From: Alphaproteobacteria bacterium
Lineage (GTDB): Bacteria > Pseudomonadota > Alphaproteobacteria > DSM-16000 > Inquilinaceae
Direction of reading: 5' to 3'
Length of the DNA stretch: 11,083 bases
Assembly (NCBI GenBank): GCA_029263555.1
Contig: JAJUFW010000043.1
Coordinates: forward strand, 1 to 11,083
The position numbers and the translations under genes are program-made. Below are positions 1 through 6,600 of the stretch, in pieces (within the stretch, counting starts at the first letter, position 1; each line of letters begins with the position of its first letter). The notes under the pieces are model-generated. The model was given only the letters and a program-made list of their open reading frames with translations, did no database searches and had not been told where the DNA came from.

Positions 1-236
1 ATCGCGGTCGACGACACGGGCAGGACCTGGTTCTGCAGCTCGGGCCAGAGCACGACCAGCGCAACCAGGACGAGCGCAACGGACGGCAGAATAAGCTTCA
101 GAAGCGAGACCAGGCGGCTGTGCCACCGGCTCAGCCGCTGCCGCCGCTGCAGCGGCACGTAGCGGAAGGTCCGGCGCGCCGGCGGACCGCCGCTCCCGGC
201 CGCGCTGATCTGGCGCTCTTCCGCCATCGCCGTCAT
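1..236 (-). CDS. lptC: LPS export protein LptC, N-terminal part (cut by window edge)
   Basis: Only the first 78 codons are in the window; the gene continues past position 1. The protein starts MTAMAEERQ, has a basic stretch (about residues 21-41, many Arg), then one hydrophobic segment at about 43-64 ending in LWPELQ. This is the usual start of alphaproteobacterial LptC: a single inner-membrane anchor before a periplasmic beta-jellyroll domain, which is not visible here. LptC joins the LptBFG ABC transporter to periplasmic LptA in LPS export. The start at 236 is chosen because its ATG overlaps the kdsD stop (ATGA), typical of translational coupling, and a GGGA lies 4 nt upstream. An in-frame ATG at 227 is the alternative. 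Identity rests on the N-terminus plus the kdsD context, as the folded domain lies outside. Confidence 0.8.
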   Translation of the reverse strand, partial: MTAMAEERQISAAGSGGPPARRTFRYVPLQRRQRLSRWHSRLVSLLKLILPSVALVLVALVVLWPELQNQVLPVSSTA

Positions 237-1246
237 GCGATCCCGGCACGCAGGCAGTCGTGGACGTTGATGATGCCGACGGGACGGCCGTCATCATCAG
301 TGACGAACAGGCTGGTGAACGGGCGTTGGCTCATGTTCATGACGGCCAGCGCCTCGGCGGCCAGGGCGTTCGGCCGGATCGTCCGCGGCTCCCTGGTCAT
401 GATGTCGGCGGCGATCCGATCCAGGAGGTCACCCGCCATGTGGCGCCTGAGATCGCCGTCGGTGATGATCCCGACCAGCCGGCCGTCGTCGTCGCAGATG
501 CCGACGCAGCCGAAGCTCTTGGCCGTCATGACCAGGAGCGCATCGGCCATGCGCGTCGCCGGCGGCACCAGGGGCAGCGCCTCGCCGCCATGCATGATGT
601 CGCTCACCTTGACCAGGCGGCGGCCGAGAGCGCCGCCCGGATGGAACACCCGGAACTGTTCGGCGGAGAAGCCCCGCCGTTCCAGAAGCGCGACCGCGAG
701 CGCGTCGCCCAGCGCCAGCATGAGCGTCGTCGAGGTCGTCGGCGCGAGGCCCATGGGGCAGGCTTCCGCTGCGTCCGGCAGTAGCAGCACCACGTCCGCC
801 TGGTCGGCCAGCGGCGAGGGCGCCCGGCTGGTGATGGCGATCAGGGGCAGCTTGAACCGCTTGGCGTAGGCGACGATGTCGGCCAGTTCCGCCGTGCCGC
901 CCGAATTCGACAGGGCGACCACGGTGTCGTCGCGGGCGACCATGCCCAGATCCCCGTGGCTGGCCTCGCTCGCATGGACGAAGAAGGCCTGCGTTCCGGT
1001 GGAAGCGAGGGTCGCGGCGATCTTGCGGGCGACATGACCGCTCTTGCCGATGCCGGTGACGACCACCCGGCCGCGCGTCCCGGACAGGATCTCGACCGCG
1101 CGGTCGAAGCTGTCGTCCAGCTTGTCCGCGAGCTGGACCAGCGCCGCCGCTTCTATCCGCAGCACGCGCTGTCCCGCGGTCCGGGCGGCGGATTCCTCCG
1201 TCGCGCACTGGTCGGTGCTGGTCGAGGTGATCGGCTGGACGCTCAT
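233..1246 (-). CDS. kdsD: Arabinose-5-phosphate isomerase, KpsF/GutQ family
   Basis: Interconverts D-ribulose 5-phosphate and D-arabinose 5-phosphate, the first step towards Kdo for lipopolysaccharide. The 337-residue protein has the family layout: a SIS sugar-isomerase domain (about 45-190), then two CBS domains (about 215-275 and 283-337). Visible SIS motifs are GIGKSG (65-70), SNSGGTAEL (113-121) and HPGGALGRRL (202-211). The residues matching E. coli KdsD K59, H88, E111, E152 and H193 all appear at a constant offset of nine: K68, H97, E120, E161 and H202, so the enzyme should be active. The stop overlaps the lptC start. The ATG at 1246 has only a weak AGCGAG four nt upstream. kdsD cannot be separated from kpsF or gutQ paralogues by sequence alone, but the adjoining lptC supports the housekeeping LPS role. 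Confidence 0.94.
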   Translation of the reverse strand: MSVQPITSTSTDQCATEESAARTAGQRVLRIEAAALVQLADKLDDSFDRAVEILSGTRGRVVVTGIGKSGHVARKIAATLASTGTQAFFVHASEASHGDLGMVARDDTVVALSNSGGTAELADIVAYAKRFKLPLIAITSRAPSPLADQADVVLLLPDAAEACPMGLAPTTSTTLMLALGDALAVALLERRGFSAEQFRVFHPGGALGRRLVKVSDIMHGGEALPLVPPATRMADALLVMTAKSFGCVGICDDDGRLVGIITDGDLRRHMAGDLLDRIAADIMTREPRTIRPNALAAEALAVMNMSQRPFTSLFVTDDDGRPVGIINVHDCLRAGIA

Positions 1247-1300
1247 GACGCTCGCTTGAGTTTCGGGGCCTGTCGGCGCGGGAATCCGATGGATCGGTTA

Positions 1301-1359
1301 GGCGGGCCGAAGTATGGCTCCGGGCAAATCCGGAATGCAACTTCGAGGGCTGGCCCGCC
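1301..1359. repeat. 59-nt imperfect inverted repeat between rnd and kdsD
   Basis: Three nested pairs of arms are exact complements: 1301-1308 with 1352-1359 (8 bp), 1309-1313 with 1340-1344 (5 bp) and 1319-1323 with 1330-1334 (5 bp). The central loop is 6 nt, and there is an internal loop plus a 7-nt bulge on one side. No T-tract follows on either strand, so it is not a standard intrinsic terminator. It lies 55 nt upstream of the kdsD start. A weak sigma70-like pair on the minus strand (TTGCAT at 1335-1340, CATACT at 1311-1316, 18-nt spacer) falls inside it, so it could be an operator-like palindrome or an RNA leader structure. The function is unknown. Confidence 0.55.
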
Positions 1360-1370
1360 ATCCGGCCGGG

Positions 1371-1400
1371 AACCGGTCGTCCCGCCCAGGATCGACCGTT
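1371..1400 (-). terminator. Possible weak hairpin terminator after rnd
   Basis: Arms 1371-1379 and 1393-1400 pair over 8 bp with one bulged base (1374) and a 13-nt loop. The hairpin begins 13 nt beyond the rnd stop, a normal position for a terminator. Only two T residues follow on the minus strand, so any termination would be weak or Rho-dependent. It may equally be a chance GC-rich inverted repeat. Confidence 0.25.
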
Positions 1401-1413
1401 GAGTTAGATAGGG

Positions 1414-2031
1414 TCAGTGGGCGAAAATATCGACATCCGGCCATCCGGCAAGGTCGAGCCCCGCCCGCGTCGGCAGGAACTCGAAGCAGGCCTGCGCCAT
1501 TTCGGTCCGCCCCTCGCGGGCCAGCATCGCGTCCAGCTTCTCGCGAAGCCGATGAAGATGGAGAACGTCGCTGGCCGCGTAGCGCAGTTGCGCCGGGCTG
1601 AGCTCCGCCGCGCCCCAGTCCGAGCTCTGCTGCTCCTTCGACAGTTCGATGCCCAGAAGCTCGCGGCACAGATCCTTCAGCCCGTGCCGGTCGGTGTAGG
1701 TCCGCGCCAGCTTCGAGGCGATCTTGGTGCAGTAGACCGGGCGGCAGGTAACGCCCAGATAGGCCTGGATCGCGGCGATGTCGAAGCGCGCGAAATGGAA
1801 CAGCTTGGTGACCGACGGGTCGGCGAGAAGCCGCTTGAGATTGGGCGCGTCATAGCGGCCGGGCGAGAACTGGACCAGATGGCTGGTGCCGTCGCCGGCC
1901 GAAAGCTGGACCAGGCACAGCCGGTCGCGTGCCGGATTGAGGCCCATCGTTTCCGTATCGATGGCGACGGAGGATCCGAACCGGACATCGTCCGGAAGGT
2001 CGTCCTTGTGCAGCGTCGGCTCGTTCTGCAT
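1414..2031 (-). CDS. rnd: Ribonuclease D, short form (3'-5' exonuclease domain only)
   Basis: A DEDDy-family 3'-5' exoribonuclease; in well-studied bacteria RNase D trims the 3' ends of tRNA precursors and other small RNAs. The 205-residue protein shows the four acidic residues and tyrosine of this class: D25 and E27 in AIDTETMGL, D84 in FHFARFDIAA, and Y151 with D155 in YAASDVLHLHRL. It ends soon after the exonuclease fold, so the two HRDC RNA-binding domains of E. coli RNase D (about 375 residues) are absent; short forms are usual in Alphaproteobacteria. The ATG at 2031 has GGGA seven nt upstream. The gene lies behind tRNA-Leu and its terminator, with 39 nt between T-tract and start codon, and ahead of kdsD on the same strand. 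Confidence 0.9.
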   Translation of the reverse strand: MQNEPTLHKDDLPDDVRFGSSVAIDTETMGLNPARDRLCLVQLSAGDGTSHLVQFSPGRYDAPNLKRLLADPSVTKLFHFARFDIAAIQAYLGVTCRPVYCTKIASKLARTYTDRHGLKDLCRELLGIELSKEQQSSDWGAAELSPAQLRYAASDVLHLHRLREKLDAMLAREGRTEMAQACFEFLPTRAGLDLAGWPDVDIFAH

Positions 2032-2070
2032 GTGGCGTTCCCGCTAGAGCCGGACCAGGAGGGCCCGGAA

Positions 2071-2099
2071 AACAAAAAAACCCGCACCAGAGGGGCGGG
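2071..2099 (-). terminator. Intrinsic terminator of the tRNA-Leu transcript
   Basis: On the minus strand a GC-rich stem (2095-2099 with 2081-2085, one A/G mismatch, then 2 more bp, 3-nt loop) is followed directly by seven T residues (complement of 2074-2080), then GTT. This is a textbook Rho-independent terminator. It lies 53 nt beyond the tRNA 3' end and 39 nt before the rnd start codon. Confidence 0.88.
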
Positions 2100-2130
2100 C
2101 TCCTGTCCATCCATGTGTTCGATCCATCCT

Positions 2131-2149
2131 GGCGGGCGAAGCGCCCGCC
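2131..2149 (-). other. Stable hairpin abutting the tRNA-Leu 3' end
   Basis: Arms 2131-2138 and 2142-2149 are exact 8-bp complements, all G/C, around a 3-nt loop. On the minus strand the hairpin starts two nt after the encoded CCA of tRNA-Leu. No T-tract follows, so it is not itself a terminator. In the precursor RNA it would cap the tRNA 3' end and probably guide or block trailer processing. That role is inferred from position. Confidence 0.6.
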
Positions 2150-2151
2150 GA

Positions 2152-2238
2152 TGGTGCCCAGGAGAAGACTCGAACTTCCACGACCTCTCGGCCACAGGTA
2201 CCTGAAACCTGCGCGTCTACCAATTCCGCCACCTGGGC
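2152..2238 (-). tRNA. tRNA-Leu(CAG)
   Basis: The minus strand folds as a complete class II tRNA of 87 nt. The acceptor arms GCCCAGG and CCTGGGC pair perfectly and are followed by ACCA, so CCA is genome-encoded. The D arm is GCGGAATTGGTAGACGC. The anticodon arm is CAGGT-TTCAGGT-ACCTG, giving anticodon CAG, which reads the CUG codon. A long variable arm (GGCCGAGAGGTC region) marks Leu/Ser-type tRNA. The T arm carries GTTCGAGTC. All helices close without mismatches that would suggest a pseudogene. It has its own promoter upstream and a terminator downstream. Confidence 0.97.
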
Positions 2239-2251
2239 AGCGCGGGCCGCT

Positions 2252-2280
2252 TTAGTATTCCGGCCCGAAGGTGATGTCAA
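2252..2280 (-). promoter_or_regulatory. Sigma70-type promoter for tRNA-Leu
   Basis: On the minus strand a perfect -35 TTGACA (complement of 2275-2280) is separated by 17 nt from TACTAA (complement of 2252-2257) as the -10. Transcription would start a few nt before the mature tRNA 5' end at 2238. The -10 matches consensus only in part (an overlapping AATACT with a 15-nt spacer is the alternative), but the perfect -35 and the position make the call solid. Confidence 0.75.
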
Positions 2281-2315
2281 CAGGCATCTCGCATCCCGGT
2301 GCGCGGAATTTTCGA

Positions 2316-2335
2316 GGGGGCCCGTCGTGGCCCCC
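2316..2335. repeat. GC-rich inverted repeat in the tRNA/SDR divergent spacer
   Basis: Arms 2316-2322 and 2329-2335 (GGGGGCC and GGCCCCC) are exact complements around a 6-nt loop. No T-tract follows on either strand. It sits between the tRNA-Leu promoter and the candidate promoter of the plus-strand gene. It may be a protein-binding site or mere GC-rich composition. Confidence 0.3.
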
Positions 2336-2358
2336 GAGGGCTGTCCCGGAACCCGCCG

Positions 2359-2388
2359 CTGGCACCCGTCGCCGCCCTTGGCTATAAG
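2359..2388 (+). promoter_or_regulatory. Candidate promoter for the NDUFA9-like gene
   Basis: TATAAG at 2383-2388 is five of six to the -10 consensus and is preceded, with an 18-nt spacer, by CTGGCA at 2359-2364 (four of six to the -35 consensus). It would leave a 5' untranslated leader of roughly 100 nt before the start at 2495. It is the only AT-rich -10-like hexamer seen in this spacer on the plus strand. Confidence 0.35.
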
Positions 2389-2482
2389 CGATGGCGTGCG
2401 GGGTTCGCGTCCCGTGGACCCGGCGGCGGTTTGGCAGGCGCCTTCCGGCGGATGCCGGATGCGAGGATATCGGCGGAAGTTA

Positions 2483-2488
2483 GAAAGG
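2483..2488 (+). promoter_or_regulatory. Ribosome binding site that fixes the NDUFA9-like start
   Basis: GAAAGG lies six nt before the ATG at 2495 and touches the in-frame ATG at 2489, leaving no room for initiation there. This favours 2495 over 2489 and over far-upstream in-frame starts such as 2327. Confidence 0.65.
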
Positions 2489-2494
2489 ATGACG

Positions 2495-3508
2495 ATGGGT
2501 GCCCCTTTCCTCAAGGTCGTCACCGTGTTCGGCGGCACGGGTTTCATCGGCCGCTATGTCGTGCGCGAAATGGCCCGGCGTGGCTGGCGGGTGCGGGTGG
2601 CCACGCGCAATCCGGGGGACGCCCTGTTCCTGAAGCCCATGGGGTCGGTCGGCCAGATCGTCCCGGTCTTCGCCAACATCCGTGACGATGCCAGCGTCGC
2701 CGCCGCCGTTGCCGGGGCGGACTTCGTCGTCAATCTGGTCGGGATCCTCTACGAGAAGGGCAAGGACACCTTCGCCGCGATCCATCAGGACGGCGCCCGG
2801 CGCGTCGCCCAGGCGGCGATGGACGCCGGCTGCTCCCGGCTGATCCACGTCTCGGCGGTCGGCGCCTCGCCCAGCTCGGAGTCGCATTACGCCCGCAGCA
2901 AGGCCTCCGGCGAGCAGGCCGTGTTCAACGCCTTCCCGGACGCGACCGTGCTACGGCCTTCCATCGTCTTCGGCCCGGAGGACGACTTCTTCAACAGGTT
3001 TGCGGGGCTTGCCCGGGTCCTGCCGTTCCTGCCGCTGATCGGCGGCGGCGGGACGCGGTTCCAGCCGGTCTACGTGGCCGATGTGGCGGCCGCCGTGGCG
3101 GCCTGCCTGGATCGCCCGGAGACCAAGGGCCGGACCTATGAGCTGGGCGGGCCGAACGTCTATTCCTTCAAGGAACTGATGCAGCTTCTGCTGAAGGAAA
3201 CCGACCGGCGCCGGCCGCTCGTTTCCGTGCCGTGGTCGCTCGCCTCGTTCAAGGCAGGGCTCCTGGGCCTGTTGCCGAAGCCGCCGCTCACCCGCGACCA
3301 GGTGGCGCTGCTGCGCCAGGACAATGTGGTCGCCCAGGGTTCGCAAGGGCTTCAGACCCTCGGCATCGAGCCGACCTCGGTCGAAATCGTGCTGCCGACC
3401 TACATGGACCGCTACCGGATCGGCGGACGCTTCAAGACCCGCCGGCCGAGCACGGGAATGAGCGAGATTCACGGCGCCGGGAAGGCCCCCTCCGACCGGT
3501 CCGGCTGA
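2495..3508 (+). CDS. NAD(P)-binding SDR protein, complex I NDUFA9-subunit family
   Basis: A 337-residue atypical short-chain dehydrogenase/reductase of the group related to the mitochondrial complex I subunit NDUFA9. The N-terminal Rossmann motif is VFGGTGFIGRYV, with glycines at 13, 16 and 19. R35 and R38 follow strand two and would suit a phosphate-bearing cofactor (inference). The active-site-like Y132-x3-K136 (YARSK) is kept, after LIHVSAVGA (117-124). Further family marks are TVLRPSIVFGPEDDFFNRF (151-169) and PVYVADVAAAV (191-201). The C-terminus (about 310-337) is polar and unlike the core. Bacterial members are often annotated as NAD(P)H-binding or complex I-associated proteins, with no settled substrate. 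Glutamate dehydrogenase starts 118 nt downstream on the same strand. An earlier in-frame ATG at 2327 was rejected because the extra residues look non-coding. Confidence 0.85.
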   Translation: MGAPFLKVVTVFGGTGFIGRYVVREMARRGWRVRVATRNPGDALFLKPMGSVGQIVPVFANIRDDASVAAAVAGADFVVNLVGILYEKGKDTFAAIHQDGARRVAQAAMDAGCSRLIHVSAVGASPSSESHYARSKASGEQAVFNAFPDATVLRPSIVFGPEDDFFNRFAGLARVLPFLPLIGGGGTRFQPVYVADVAAAVAACLDRPETKGRTYELGGPNVYSFKELMQLLLKETDRRRPLVSVPWSLASFKAGLLGLLPKPPLTRDQVALLRQDNVVAQGSQGLQTLGIEPTSVEIVLPTYMDRYRIGGRFKTRRPSTGMSEIHGAGKAPSDRSG

Positions 3509-3626
3509 CAGGCCGGCCCGGCAGTCCCGGAACCTGCGGAAGATTTGCCTCTTCCCCGCGTTGGAGTAGGTTGCTGGCGGAATCGGCGTAGATCCGACAG
3601 TACCGACCGGGCGAAGGGGATACGGG

Positions 3627-6600
3627 ATGGCGTTGAGGGCCGAACAGTACAAGACCGAGCTGATCGACGAGCTGGCATCCTTCGTGCGCGAACGGGTGCC
3701 GCGGGAATGGGCCGGGCTGGCGGAACGGTTCGCTCGGCTCTACTACCGGAACGTCCCGCCAGAGGACATGGTCCGGCAGAGCGTCGACACGCTCTACGGC
3801 GCCGCGCTTGGGCTCTACCAGTTCGCCGCCCATCGTCCGGAAGCCGGGCCCAAGATCAGGGTCTTCAACCCGAATCAGGACGAGCACGGATGGCATTCAC
3901 GCCATTCCGTCGTCGAGATCGTGAACGACGACATGCCGTTCCTGGTCGATTCGGTGACCGCCGCCCTGAACGGGCTCGGCTTAACGGTGCATCTGGTCGT
4001 CCATCCGGTCATGCGGGTGGTGCGGGACGCGGACGGCCATCTCGTCGAGATTCACGACGCGACGGAAGCGGGCGCCGACCTGCCCGCCGAGAGCATCATG
4101 CATCTGGAGGTGGACGAGCAGGGCTCGACCGCCGCCCACGAGCAGATCGTCGCGACCCTCCGGCGGGTGCTTCACGAGGTGCGCGAGGCGGTCACCGACT
4201 GGCGGCCGATGTGCGACAAGGTCAGCGAAGTCATCCAGGCGCTGAAGTCGAACCCGCCGCCGGTACCACAGACGGACACCGACGAGATCATCGCTTTCCT
4301 CCACTGGATGGTGGACGACCACTTCACCTTCCTCGGATATCGCGAATACGGCTTCAGCCAGGATCACGGCCAGACCGACCTGAAGATCGTCGAGGGCACC
4401 GGACTCGGCATCCTGCGCAACCCGGAGATCTCGGTCTTCGAGGGGATGCGGCATTTCGCGACGCTGCCGCCCGACATCCAGTCCTTCATCCGGCAGCCCC
4501 GGCTGCTCATGGTGACGAAGTCGAACCGCAGCTCGACCGTCCATCGGGCGGCGCCCATGGACACGGTGATCGTCAAGGTCTTCGACGAATCGGGCGAGGT
4601 CGTGGGCGAGCGGATCTTCGTCGGCCTGTTCACCTCGGTCGCCTACAACCGCAGCGCCCGGGACATTCCGTTCCTGCGCGAGAAGGTGGCCCGGGCGCTG
4701 GACATGGCCGGCTTCGACCCCCGCTCCCATGACGGCAAGGCGCTGACCCATATCTTCGACACCTTCCCGCGCGACGAGCTGTTCCAGATCTCGGTCGAGG
4801 AGCTGCTCGAGATCGGGCGGGGCATCCTGCATCTGCAGGAACGCCAGCGCACGGCGCTGTTCGTCCGGAAGGACCCGTACGAGCGCTTCGTCTCCTGCCT
4901 CGTCTACACCCCCCGCGACCGCTACGACACCGATCTCCGTCGGCGCTTCCAGAAGATCCTGGAGAAGGCGTTCAACGGCCGGGTCACGACCTTCCAGCCC
5001 CAGTTCGGCGACGACGCGCATGCACGCGTCTATTTCATCGTGCGGACGACGCCGGGACAAATCCCCGACGTTTCGCTCGAGGACGTCGAGCAGCAGCTGG
5101 CCAACGCCGGCCGGAACTGGTCCGACTTCCTCCAGGAGGCGCTGATCGAGGCTAATGGCGAGGAGAAGGGGCTTGCCCTTCTGCGACGCTATCGTGACGC
5201 TTTCTCGACCAGCTACCGGGAGCTGACCCCCGCCCAGCTCGCGATCAGCGACGTCGAGCGGATCGAGGAGGTCATCGCGACCGGGCGCATCGCCCTCAAT
5301 CTCTACCGCCCGATCGAGGGGCCGGAGCACCGCGTCCGGTTCAAGCTCTATCATGCGGCGACGCCGGTGCCTCTGAGCGACGTGCTGCCGATGCTGGAGC
5401 ACATGGGCCTCAAGGTGATCGCCGAGAATCCCTACCACGTCGCCCCGGCGGACCGGTCGGAGCCGGTCTGGATCCACGACTTCGTGGCGGAAAGTCAGGA
5501 CGGCGCGGCGATCGATGTCGGCCGCGTCCGCGCCTCCTTCCACGAGGCCTTCTCCAGGGTCTGGTACGGCGACATGGAGGACGACGGCTTCAACCGCCTG
5601 GTCCTGGGCGCCGGCCTGACCTGGCGGGAGGTAACGGTCCTGCGCGCCTACGGCAAGTTCCTGCGCCAGGCGCGCCTGTCGCTGAGCCAGGAGGGGCTGG
5701 AAGGCACCTTCTCGACCTATCCGGCGATCGCCCGCGGCATCGTCGCGCTGTTCAAGGCCCGGTTCGACCCGGCCCTGTCCGGCGACCGCGAGGCCGCCAT
5801 CGACGGCATCGCGGGCGAGCTGGACCGCCTGCTGGACGGCGTCGCCAACCTGGAAGAGGACCGGATCGTCCGGCGCTATCTCAACCTCGTCCGGTCGACG
5901 CTGCGCACGAATTTCTTCCAGCGTGACGCCCAGGGGGGACCCAAGCCCTACCTCTCCTTCAAGCTGGACAGCCGGAGCATCGACGACCTGCCGCTGCCCC
6001 GGCCGATGGTCGAGATCTTCGTCTACTCCCCCCGGGTCGAGGCCGTGCATCTGCGCGGCGGCAAGGTTGCCCGCGGCGGCATCCGCTGGTCGGACCGGCG
6101 GGAGGACTTCCGCACCGAGGTCCTGGGGCTGCTGAAGGCCCAGATGGTGAAGAACTCGGTGATCGTGCCGGTCGGCTCCAAGGGCGGCTTCGTCGTCAAG
6201 CGGCCGCCCCGGGAGGGCGGCCGGGAGGCGCTCCAGGCCGAGGCGATCGAGTGCTACCGGACGATGATGCGCGGCATGCTGGACCTGACCGACAATCTGT
6301 CGGGAGGTCGGGTGGTGCCGCCGCAGGACGTGGTCCGGTGGGACGACGACGATCCCTATCTGGTCGTCGCGGCGGACAAGGGCACGGCCAGCTTCTCCGA
6401 CATCGCTAACGGCGTGTCGGCCGAATACGGCTTCTGGCTGGACGACGCCTTCGCGTCGGGCGGCAGCGCCGGCTACGACCACAAGAAGATGGGGATCACC
6501 GCCCGCGGGGCCTGGGAAAGCGTGAAGCGCCATTTTCGCGAGCTGGGCAAGGACATCCAGAACGAGGACTTCACCGTCATCGGCGTCGGCGACATGGCGG

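Noticed and set aside
120..869. Plus-strand open frames over lptC and kdsD
   Set aside because: They are shadows of kdsD, whose frame contains all catalytic motifs; the plus-strand products have no recognisable domain.
1311..1340. A kdsD promoter (TTGCAT, 18 nt, CATACT on the minus strand)
   Set aside because: The match to consensus is poor (three and four of six) and alphaproteobacterial promoters are loose, so it is only mentioned under the inverted repeat.
2327..2494. N-terminal extension of the NDUFA9-like protein from an ATG at 2327
   Set aside because: The extra residues are rich in P, G and R and unlike the family, the region carries a promoter-like sequence, and the Shine-Dalgarno at 2483-2488 fits the start at 2495.
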